Below, one piece after another: positions 31,001-43,600 of a DNA stretch of 64,000 nt. Under the pieces are notes generated by a model, which searched no databases, was not told where the DNA came from, and saw only the letters and a list, made by a program, of their open reading frames with translations. The first letter of the stretch is position 1. Each line of letters starts with the position of its first letter. Source of the stretch: Epinephelus fuscoguttatus (Eukaryota > Chordata > Actinopteri > Perciformes > Serranidae); contig NC_064753.1 in assembly GCF_011397635.1 (NCBI RefSeq), positions 31,458,322 to 31,522,321 on the forward strand, given 5' to 3'. The position numbers were made by a program, and so were the translations under genes.

Positions 31001-34000
31001 CCTTTATTAATCCCCAAGCGGAAGTTAAATTTTTTAACTCTTGTCATGTACATGCCGGCCCAAAATAAACACACAAACAGGACATATACATGCATTGAAA
31101 AGAGAGATGTCAGACTGAGGGGCTGCCCATGCACAGGTAAGCAGTTTGGGGTTTGGTGCCTTACTCAAGGGCACCTCGGCAATGCCCAGGAGGTGAACTA
31201 GCATCTCTCAAGCTACCAGTCCACACTCCATATTTGGTCTGGAAGGAGACCTGAACCGGTGACCCTCTGTTTCCCAATCCAAGTCTCTATGGACTGAGCT
31301 ACTGCTACCTGAATTTAGTAATATACAAACATATTGTTTAGGAGACAGGGTTGCAAAGAGATAAATCATGGTTTATGCTCAAACTGAATGTACACAATAG
31401 TACTACTCGGACGGGATTAGTTTTACATAGGGATGTGGACTAATGTCAGTTTACCACAGGATGTCTGTAATATAAATGTCCGATTCACACGGGACAAGAA
31501 ATCTCCATAATTCTACCAGAGATGGGAGTGGTAACTCGGTTTGCGCCCTGGCGTCACCTCCCTGTCGGCATGCGCGTGCTACATTGCTTCCTGTAAGCAT
31601 CAGCTGAAGGATAACAATAATTAATGATTAGCCTAATATGAAATATTGCCCATGATCAGGATTGTGTGTACACAACGATTAGCAATATGGATTTATATTA
31701 GGCCTACCTAACACAACCAGAAGTCTCGTGGCTCTGAAAAGTGCTTTCTTCTCGACCTTTTTGCTTGGTCTCCCACGTAGAGCTATGCGATCATTAGAAG
31801 AATGTCCACTGTCACGACTGCCGACATCACCGAATGCTTCTTCAAGCGCCTCCGTCGTCGGAAAAACGCGGAAAAATATTTGTAAATGCGGAAAAATGGT
31901 TGTAAACAGGACGTGACGAAATATTTACATGCATTTTTACAGAGGATCGTGTTTGCACGGGATTAATATTACCTGAGGTATTTTTTCCGGACCGTTTTAC
32001 AGAAGGTAAAAGTCGGTGTAATTTTTACTGACGTTATTGGTAATGATTACAGACATAGCGTGTTCTGACGGGACTAAAATCCCTGGTAATAATTACTTTA
32101 CCCCTAAAGTAATCCCGTCCCAGTATGGCTAATGACAGGCAGGGCTGGGCGATGTGGTCGAAATTAAAGGTATACTATGCAGGATTGTCGGTTACTGTTT
32201 ATAAACAGGCACACCAGCAAATGTAAAAGTCAACCTCTAGGGGGCGTTGGTGGCTTAGTGGTAGAGCAGGCGCCCCATGTACAAGGCTGTTGCCGCAGCG
32301 GCCCGGGTTCGAGTCCAGCCTGTGGCCCTTTGCTGCATGTCTCTCCCCCTCTCTCCCCCCCTTCACGCTTCACTGTCCTGTCAATTAAAGGCAAAAATGC
32401 CCCAAAAAATATCTTAAAAAGAAGAGAAAAAAAAGTCAACCTCTAGACTGACACTAGTTTTTCATTTCACTGTATTTGCTTTTTTTTTTTTTTTGGTGTT
32501 GCGTGTTTTTGATGCCTGTTGCTTACGGTCTTGCACCTACTCGCTACCTTTTTATAAAGCCTCAATCATTAACGTCCCAAGCACAGAAAATAGGGCAGGC
32601 AGAGGGCAGAGTCTCTGCTGAAAAACACCACAACACACATCTTGTGGGTCATAAGTGATGATTTAAGAGGGATTACTTCTGTATGAGACTATACATTGTT
32701 TTTTAGAAAAATCCTGCGTAGTCATTCATTCATTCATTCACTTTCCATACCCACTTATGGAGGGGGGCTGGAGCCTATTCCAGCTGACATTGGGCGAGAG
32801 GCAGGATACACCTTGGACAGGTCGCCAGACTATTGCAGGGCTGACACATAGAGACAGACAACCATTCACGTTCACACCATAGTATATCATTAATGTCAAA
32901 GTATTTTTTTATATTAAGATAGACTCAGTTGTCAAATTATTTGGTGTTGGACACAAATAATTAGATTTAAACCCTCGTTGGATCATGTTAATGCTGATTT
33001 TGAGTTGCTTGCTTTATAGTAAAAATTCATGACTTTTTTCTTTTCTTTTTTATTGAACGTGTTATGTAGCTTAACACCCTACCTTCATGTAACATCTCAC
33101 AAAGACTGTATTCAATTTATATAACAGTAAATGAGTCACATTAGTCAACAGCAGGAGACGGTGATGTTACTGTATAATATTTTTTCCCACATGGCTGTGT
33201 ACGTTCAAAGAGATTAAGCTGCCTACAGGTTTGCTACCAAAGGATTCGCATTTACAGAGCTGTGAATAAGAGTTCATGGGTTAGCCTCCTTTTCTTTGCA
33301 GATTTCATTTGCAACACAGATTTGAATGGGCTCAATGAAAGAAAGCTTTCTTTCCCAGGTCTTTCCAGATTTCATTTTAATATGTCATTATACACAATAC
33401 AAACTGGTAATTTATGATAATTTAGAATAATGAGTTATTGCATCAGACCCTGTGAAAACCTTTGCCAGTGGATCTCCAGCAATTTGATTTAAATATTCCA
33501 TACAGATATTTTCATGTCAAGGATTTGGTATGAAGTGCACTTCATTAGGTAAATTATAAGGATGACCTAGTTAGGTATAAATTATACAGCAGTACAATAT
33601 TTCCACAAAATATTCTTGTGTAATTGACAAATGGAGCAGGAAAGCAAACTTGTATAATGCAAAAACGACACCTCTCAGACAAATTGCTTTATATAATTCA
33701 TACAGTATCATGCAGATATACAAACAAATTAGAGTAAACCCGCCTGTCAGGTTGTTGTAATTATATGTGTTGTTTGTATTTTATAATAAGAAATGTCACA
33801 TTACAATGACATGAATTTATCATGAGACTTAATCCATGGTTGTTAGAATGGCACCTCAGAAATCACAAAGGTGGCTGAAGATTAAGCAGACAAAGAAAAA
33901 CATTATGCCTTATGAGGAATAATCCAACATCTTGAATTTCACTTCGCAAAGTGTCTCTGGTAGGGATGCACCGAATATTCGGTAACCGAATATATTTGGC

Positions 34001-37000
34001 CGAATATTGCAAAAAAACACACATTCAGTATTCGGTGGAATAAGTGAAAAGCAAGGCCGAATAATAGCGGCGTGTTTTGATAACATCAATCAAAAACAGC
34101 GTGCGGTGACGGACGGAGTAAAATGTCGGCAGTGTGGCGATATTTTACTCCGTCCGTCACTGCACTCACATTTGCGACTAAAAATAGTTTTGTTCAAGCA
34201 AAACAAATCATTCAGCACGCTGTGCGAGTACAGATTTCAACCAGCAGCAGAAACGAAAGGCGAATCCCGCCGGTTGTGGTTTGAACGGGGGTCACAGACA
34301 CAGACAGGAATGTATTCCTGTCAAATACGGCGGCCATAGGCTTACCGGTAATGGAGAGGTCCAGCTCCAATAATGTCCTCTTCTTAGCATCATGACTGGC
34401 CAAAAGTACCTAAACAGCAGAGCCGTGGCAGCACACAGGTATGTGAGGTGTCAGAGGAGAAACGAGCCGTTCACATTTCTCTCTTTGTAGCAGTTAACAG
34501 CCCACAACCTCACCGCACTTTAGGGACTGTTCTCTACTTATGAAGGGACTGTTCTTTACTTGTCAGGGGAGGAGGGTGGCTGGTTGATTTTTATTTAATT
34601 TATTTATTTATTTATTTATTTTATTTTGATCCCCCCCTATGTTAATCACTTATTGATGCTGTTTTTGAAGTATGAATAAGTCAATAAGTAATTTATTCCA
34701 TTGAAATATCATTGATGTATTATAGAAAAGTGATTTATCTTTTCATAAATGACAAAAGGCACATCTGCCTCATTTTCGCTGTGGTATCATGATACTACTC
34801 AGAACCATGATATTTTCACTGGTATTGTACCGTGGGTCCCAATTTTGGTACCGTGACAACACTAATCTGGAGGGGGTTCATTTGCAAAAACGAATGAAAA
34901 ACTAAACAACGGTATTCGGTACTCGGTATTCTGCCAAGCGTTTAATTTTATTCGGCTTCGGCCACAAATTTTCATTTCGGTGCATCCCTAGTCTCTGGGT
35001 ATAGGATTCTATCCGTGTTACATCCCCATGTAGACTAGGGTCTACATCCGATCGCCCATTGGCGATAGAAGGGTTGTTTCACGATGTCTTTTTTAAATGA
35101 CGATGCAGTCGCGAGGTGTGGGGGGGGAGACAGCGCGTGTGTGGAGCATGCTGACGAGATCGAGGCTGAGGCTGCTTAGTGAGAGAGCGGGGAATGTCCG
35201 CAGTCATTCAGGCTTTCATAGTCGAGCGCAGTTCCGCGTTGTAGTTTCCTGTAAAAATGTCCGGAGCGGGAGCGGAGTCCGCGTGGTTGTAAAATCTGAG
35301 CTTTGCGCGCACAGGGCTTGTGGACGTCCGCGCAGACCTCCGCGGAATCTGTTCCATGTATGTTCCGCCCGAGTATGTTCGGGCCTTAACGCGCATGTCG
35401 CGGAGCGGTGAACAAACCAAACAACACAATGTCAGGAGAAATTGAAAAGATATGCCGTCTATGTAAAGTCAACTTGCTAATTAAGAAGCCATTACATGTT
35501 CAAGAGCTTTATAAAGCTGCTCAAACGCCAAAGAGAGGCTCTAAGTGAACGTTTCAGCGGCGACGCGTAATGACCCCCCCCCAGGCGATGACATCGTTCA
35601 TCGGCGATTTCACTAGATGGCGATAGGACGATAGGATATGGACAAGATCGCCCAACTCTAATGTAGACACAATCATACAGTTACCATGATGCTCATAACC
35701 AAAAAGCAAAATTTAGTGGAAGCACAGGTAAAGGGCCACCTGCTGGACATTATGTCCTGATGCACCTTGATTGTGCCATCGTGGCAGCTGCAGGTTCGTC
35801 AGCTCCATTAATTCCGGAACAGTGCCCTCTTGAATTTGGGACCCCCATGCTCCTTAAGAAGCACTGAGTGGATGTATCCACAAACGCTCTGAAGCTGACT
35901 TCCACAGGGTACTTGACACCCAACCACCCCGCCTCTTTGCACTTCACTGTCAGCTCTGTGTGCTTGTTCCTTTTCCCTTCCGAAGGCCGCCTCTATCCCC
36001 CACTCCCACAGGACAGTGACCTCAGCCATGATCACTGGCTGGGATGTGGCGGCCCATGGGATGATGTTAGGTCACAGAGAAGGTGTGGTGATCTCCATTG
36101 GGAGCTTAAGCTGCCAGTCAAGATCCACTCTTAAGTTCCATTCACACCCAGGTTTATAGGACTGATATATAGGACTCCCTCTGGTAGATGTTCAGTTCTA
36201 GCCGCTGTGGTGTTGATGGAAGGTCTCTGCGGTCACTCTCACCCTGCATACCTGTAAGATTTTCACCAGCTTCCACAGGACTCAGACATGACATGACCCG
36301 CATCGACCCCGAGCCAGTGCTCTTGTTTTTTTAAATGGACAGGATGTATAGCAGGCTGGGGTTCGGGGCACTGCAGAGTTGGTGGATTTCATCTGAGCCA
36401 TACCACAGGTACAGGTAGCTGGGGATTGGTAGAGTGTCCTAAGCGGACCTAATGAGGAACCTCAACCTGGCTTGAAGTATCTTCCACATGTCGGCCCAAC
36501 TTATGAACCTGTTGACCACTCCCTCCCAGGCTATCTAGCGTCCTCCATCAAATGAAGAGGCGGCTTCTGGGGGTCGTCCCCCAGGAAATGTTAAGCATCC
36601 AGCACTTCATTTCCTACATTCTGGTGAATTTTAATGCACCAATTCATGGTGGTAATGTCTTTATTTATGTAAGAGAAAGCACAAAACTGACATTTCAAAA
36701 TGTAAGAATATGATTGAATATAACGCAGTGAGGCTTTCAGGCATCAGCTTACCTCATTCAGTGGTGTCTCTGCTGAGTCAACACATGTAAGCATCATTTT
36801 ACTCTTCAATCTGAAGAGTGGAAGCATCTCTGATCGTGCATAATATGGGGTTGTCTCATATTGAAAAATAAATGCGCTGTCCCCAGTCAGTATGAAGTGC
36901 AGTTTGTCCCATATTTTCGTGCACAGAACCGTTAGTATGAGGACAATGTGAACGGGTCGCTCAAATATTGGTAGCTACAATTCTGTCCTCCCAAAAGGGA

Positions 37001-37608
37001 CATGTCCTTACCGTCCATGTGGAAACCTACGCTCGTTAGTACAGTTATTTATCGCTGAAAATAAAGTATAAAGCAGGAGTTACAAAATGATAAAAACAAT
37101 TCTAGTCGGAGTAGCATGTGTAGTAATGTGTGTGCATGCATGTGTGTGCTTCTCACCAGATATGGGTTCAACAGCTGTGGTCTGGCAGAAGCACAACAGA
37201 GGCTGAAGGCCAGGGGCGACACGCAGCAACAGCTAAGTAAAGGTTAGCAGGCAGCAAGTTCTCTTCTCAGCGGGGAAAAATGTTTTAGTTTTCCTTTTTA
37301 AAAAATTTAAGATGCTTCAACTTTTAATGGTGCATTAATCTGTTATAAATCTGTCCTGTTTTTCTCTGGTGTGTGTTTATTATTCATTAGTTGCATAGTT
37401 TGTTAAAGGAAGCCAAATAACAAATTGGGGATGTGGTTAAATACAGTATTATATTCTATTTTGCTGATCTTTGCCTGTCCTTGACTCACGTTTTATTGTG
37501 TCTGATCCGTACCTGCTTACAACTCATGTGGCACAGCAGCAGCCTCTGCCCCAGTTGAGTAATGCGTCTGGTGTTGCAGTCTGGGTTTGTGCTTGTTTAA
37601 ACTCTCCT

Positions 37609-37646
<38 letters not shown>

Positions 37647-40600
37647 ATATGTGTCTGTGTTTATAGCTGGCCTTCCCCTGGGCATCAACCTGGGGAAGAA
37701 CAAGCTGTCCCAGGACGCAGGAGCAGATTACCTAGAGGGGGTGAGAGAGCTGGGCCCACTGGCTGACTACCTGGTGGTGAACGTCAGCAGTCCTAATACA
37801 CCAGGTCTCCGGGATCTACAGGGGAAGGCTGAGCTCCGCCAGCTGCTACATACGGTAGGACTGTCCAAATGTGCACTGAATTCATCGTCTGGCTCCATTG
37901 CTCAGCCTTTTTCCCTCAAAAACTAATTGAATGTGCATCTAAATTACGAATGATACAAAGACATCATCATATACAGAAGATCTTAATCAAAATAAAATAA
38001 AAACTAGCCTCTATGTCTTATTGATTTCATGTCTTATATATAATGTTACAGTGTCGAATGTGGCTCCAGTTTTAAACGATAAGGTAAACATATGTAAAAA
38101 TAATCCTAGTGAGCAAAAACCTCAGGCTTCAGACCGATCCGAACACTTTGTTTCCCACTGGTTTCTCTACTCTGGTTATAGTATGCTGGGTTTCCTTATA
38201 TGGTCATCTCCAGGCATGCTTCTGCAAGTGTTTACACTCTGTAGCCGACACTGCTACATGTAGCTACATGCTAACTTCAGGGAAGCATGGAAACTTCAGC
38301 TCCATCCATAAGGACCTGGTTTAGGAACTGGAGGTTCACTGGTTCAAGGCACCGAACCCCTTGCTGCCTTGGGCGCCCGTCCAAAGGCAGCCCCACGCAC
38401 TGATATCTCTCCATTTAATGCATGTATAAGTCCTCTTTGTACATCTGTGTGTATTTGGCGCCTGTATGTATGACAACAGAGAGAAAAAATAGAATTTCCT
38501 CCAGCGGATTAATTAAGTTTATCCTCTTCTTCTTCCCGGCCTGCACTGACAGTGAAGAGGCATATGGAAGACTCGGAAACACTGACAAAGAGAGCAGACT
38601 AGGCTTTTTGTGTTGCGGGGCTCAGAGACAGGCGCTAAATGGAGGTTCTCAGACAGAGGGTACAGGTACATGTGTTCCAGCACAGACTGAATGAAAAATA
38701 GCAAATTTTTTTTTTTAAGCATGTAAACAGGGTGTCTACAGGTCCTGAAAGTCTTAAAATGTCTTAAATTCAGTGTTACAGCAATAAGGCCTTTAAAGTA
38801 AGGTCTTAACTATTACAAACATTTTATCTAATTTCATTTATCCATTAATTTCTTTTTGTGAGAATGAGTGAAGCCTCTCTGTGTGAAAATTCACATGTTT
38901 AATGTAACAGATCTTTAAAAAACCAATACTGTAATTTTACTTCATAGTTGCACTTACCTGTTGGCAAAATGTAGACTGACTTTACTCACTCAAATAACCA
39001 TATTCCTACATAACACTAACGCATATGCACAAGACCACATAAATGCTGGTTGCCTGCAATGCTTACCTGCGATGTTTAAATAAGTAAAACATAATTTGTC
39101 AAAAAATCTGTCCTAAATCTGGTTAAAATGTGTCTTGAATGCGTCCTAAAAGCAATAAATTTAACTGCCTGATACCTGTAGACACCCTGGTAAACATGTT
39201 GCAGAAGCCCCAAATGCAAACCTGAAAATGAGCATCGCAGGCGCTCTTCAAGGTACATTGTGCGTGCAAAAAAAAATAGCCTGTTTAATTAATTGATATC
39301 TGCTCTGCGATTAATTAAAATAATATTTGCACTGTGTCTTTACCTCAGTCTCTACTCACTTCTACAGCTGTAACACAGCCCACCCCAGTGAAAAGTGAAC
39401 ACTGTTTTCACCCACAGAAAAGGCAAAGATGAGTCAGAACCTGGTTAATGAGTGTGACAGAGCAGTGACAAAAGATGTGATGAATGCCCCTCAGCCTTTC
39501 AGCAAAGTGCTTTAGGTATGATGCTGAGTGAAATGGACTTGGCAAATGGACTTGCGTAGCTCCTTTCATGCCACCCGACCACCCGAAGCACTTTTGTGCT
39601 ACATGTCACATTCACCCATTCATTCACACACATATTTATAAAGCGGTAGCCGAGGCTATCATACAAGGTGCCACCTGCTGCTTAGTTAACCATTCATGTG
39701 CACTCACTGTGCTGTGGTCAGCAATTTGGGCTAAGTACCTCGCCTAAGGACACTAAGACATGTAGACTGGAGGAGCCAAGGATCGAACTGCCAATCTTCC
39801 GAATAGAGGACGACCTTAGTTTGACAGTGTTTCTGACTAGTCTCCAGTACTTGTAGCTCTCGCTGCCCCCTCACACGATGCACTCACATTCTCCTACAAT
39901 CTGCTCAGGTGCTGAAGGAGCGCGACGCCCTGCAGGGAGACCGCAAACTTCCGGTCCTGGTGAAGATCGCCCCTGACCTCACTACCCAGGACAAACAAGA
40001 CATCGCCGATGTCGTCACTGAGGTTGGAAGTTATTTGTTGCAGTCATTAATGAGATACTTTGCTGATTTTCAACCAGCTTTGTATCATAACAGTGTGTGC
40101 AGTATGTGTATATGAACTATAGTGAACTTCCTCCGTCTTTCCAGCTCCCATATCTCTGCTCATTTACCAGCTCAAATTGCTGACTCTGGGTCTGTTGCTT
40201 GTTCTACAGATTGTACGTCTGCATTAAGACACAAAGAGAATAGAGGTGGATGGCGACAGAGAGAGAGAGAGAGAGGCCTGTCTCCCTGTTTCTTTCTCTA
40301 ACTCAGACCAAACTCAGATCAAATGGTACCTTAGCAGTACAGTTACCAACCACCATCTTGTTTCCTGTTTCAAAATGAAGTCACTTACGTCAGTGAGGTT
40401 CATTGCATTCTGTTAGTGTAGGTTTTCTACTTCTTGAGCAAAAAGCAAATGCCACAGCACTTTTTCTCTGTTTCCTCTTTTCATGTTGCACCAATTTCAA
40501 AAGCATTTATATAGACAGTCTTTCCAAGAAGTGAAATACTTCTTAAAATTTTCTAACAGGACATTTATTTTTTATTTACTGGCTTGTTCTTAGTTTATTT

Positions 40601-43600
40601 TTTCTTGAATTGAATATTTAGTTTTTATTCCATGAGATTTTTTAATTCTGTAATATCGCCATATTTTATTTCAGCTTTTATTATTTTTATTTTTTTTTAT
40701 GGCAAATAGAAAATAATGTGCAGGTTTAATTCAGATTGGATTCTCTAGTCAAGTCAGGTCAATTTTATTTATATAGTGCTTTAAACACAAACAGAGTTGA
40801 TTCAAAGTGCTCCCACAGCACACAGAGAGAAAAGCAAAAATAAAAGAAAGAACGAAACACAAAAAAATGAATGATCACGGCAATAAAATAATAACAGTAA
40901 TGATAACCATTGCACAGCAAAAAATCTGTATCCTTGTTTTTATACTATCACCTCATTGAGACAGTAATGGCAACGATGACAATCACATTATGCACAATTA
41001 AAGGCTAGTGAGTGAATAAGATGACTCTAGAAAATCCCAGTGGTCAGGGAGAATCGGATGGTGAGAGGAAGAGAATACCAGAGTTTTGGGACAGCGATAG
41101 AAAAAGCCCCGTCTCCACAACACTTGTGACAGATTGCTTTGGTCAGACAATCTCAGTTCTCTCACAGTGTGATATGGAGACAGGAGCTCTATGATGTAAG
41201 ACGGGGCGAGGCTGTTTAACACTTTGTAGACAAACATCAGAATCTTATCATGTGTCCTGTCACTAACAGACAGCCAGTGTAGGGAGGCAAGAGTGGGGGT
41301 AATGTGCTCTGTCTTCTTTATGACCTCTTGTGTGTCCCTTAGAAAGTCAAACTGGCACCAGAAAATGTACTTTCTTCTTTTACAGAATTTCATCCTGAAT
41401 CAGCAGTGTTTTTAAATTGTTGTGTTGTTGTATTATCCCCTCAAAAACATACAAACTTCTCAGTGGAAAAAAAGTTCAGGTCTTTCTCTGAGGTAGCATA
41501 GTACAGATAACCTGAATTACCCAGATCAGATATTCTTATGCAAACAGCACACACCCTATGCAAGGGTCTTTGAATGACATCTGGTCAGATAAACAATTCT
41601 TTTAAAACTTTAGCATCACCGAAATCTTCCTCCTTAGTAACAAAACGTAGCAGAGTTACAAAGTGCTTCAAGATTTAAACATTTTGGCACTAGGATGAAA
41701 TAAATCAGGCAAATAATGACTGAAACGGAATAAAATATGCCCAAGAAATAATGAAATTAGATAACATTCATTCACTGCTGCGTTCTCACTGCTGCACTCT
41801 CACATTCTTGCTACACATGGGCACAAACACATGTGCACACACTTCTTCTTATTGTGCTCACACACTCAAATACACACCTACACCCTCAAGGCTGCAATGG
41901 AAATAAACTCTTGGGCTTTATTGTGTTTTATCCTTTTGACATAATTCATTGCTCTGTGTTGGATGTCATTGATTTAATATCACTGCTGAGCTTTCCTACA
42001 TGTCTCAGCTAACTGTTTTTACTTAAAAGCCTGCCATTATAATAAGGCTCCTGTCTTCCTCTCTGCTCATCACTTGTTGAGTAGCTTTTAAAAAAAAAAA
42101 AATACAGAGAGGTGTTTTTGTACTTGTTGGAGCGAGCAGGAGACAAACCTTAATGGAAGAGTCATTAAGGAGGGAATAGAAACATATAAACAGCACTCTG
42201 TCTCTCTTGTTGTCTCAGTACATTTTACATTAGAGGTCTTTACACATATTGCCTACATACATCAGTTCTGTTCCTCATTTCCCGTCCTCTCCTTGGTGTT
42301 TGTCCTCCTTTGTGTTTGCAGCTGGGAGTGGATGGTTTAATGGTGTCTAATACGACGGTGTCCAGACCAGAGACGCTTCAGGATCCACATAAGTCTGAAG
42401 TCGGTGGGCTGAGTGGCCAGCCACTCAAAGACCTCTCTACTCGCACTGTGAGGGAGATGTACAACCTCACCAAAGGTATTTATTTACACAGCAACATCTT
42501 CTGTCCATTTCTGAGTATAAAGACAGTACATCTAAAATATACCTATAATATATGTATTTTTTTTTATAGGTAAAGTACTTATTATTGGGATAGGTGGTGT
42601 TGCCAGTGGGCAGGATGCCCTGGATAAGATCCGTGCCGGTGCATCACTTGTTCAGCTTTACACAGCTCTGGCCTACCAGGGTCCGCCTGTAGTGACGAAG
42701 ATAAAGCGAGAACTGGAACATCTTCTGAAGTGAGTATGGTTGTGAATTAAGGGGTTTTCCTTTCATAAAGTTGGAGATTTTTTTTTTTCAAATGGAAGTT
42801 TGAGGATTTTTGCAGGGCTTCTTTTAAATAAAGGATAATTCTGGGTTAGTAGAAAATTGGGCGTCTTTTGGGAAATAATAAGAATAAGAATACCTCCATG
42901 TGTCTCCCTCCACCTTGAATTTAAAGGAATTGGGCCTGGTAAGTCCTTGAATTTGATGTTTAAGAAGGTGTGAGAACCCTTAGCTGCTGAAATCTGTGAC
43001 TGCAGTGCTTTAGAGTCGACAGGACAACAAACACAAGCAGTTAGACAATCAGACAAACCTCCAGGTCATCTAAACAGATTTGAGAAAATGAAAATGAATG
43101 GTAATATTATAACTAACTGCCAGTTGTTAACAACAACTACAGAATATAACCTGACGTCCTGGTTCAACTTTGACCTTCTGTAATTGCTGTGGTTGTACAT
43201 GCACACCGTTTTATGATTATTACGGACACTTCTGGTAACTCAGTTTTGGCTTTGCCCTTTTAATAATGTGTTTCAGATAGTCTGACCAAACTGTTGGCTT
43301 GTGTACAAACTGCATAACCATCTTGCCCTGTCTAGCATCCTTTTAGCGTTGTAACAGAAGCATTTGACAGCAAAGCTTGTGCAACTGCAATGAGACAGCT
43401 GTGCTCTTATTAATGATCCAATATGATCCATGTAAAGTGAAAACATTGCAACATATGTTTTCAGCCGGGGTGTAAATACAGACAGTGCAGGCAGAAGGCC
43501 CGTGAGATGGGGTCCCATAGACAGAGTGGGCCCTCCAACAGTGTGTTGGGTGGAGAATGGACACTTATGACTGATTGCCACCTTAGAAATATGCCTGTTT

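Noticed and set aside
32241-32430. A tRNA gene
   Set aside because: A and B boxes are present, but there is no cloverleaf with an acceptor stem, and the block has a poly-A-type tail and 16-bp TSDs: a SINE.
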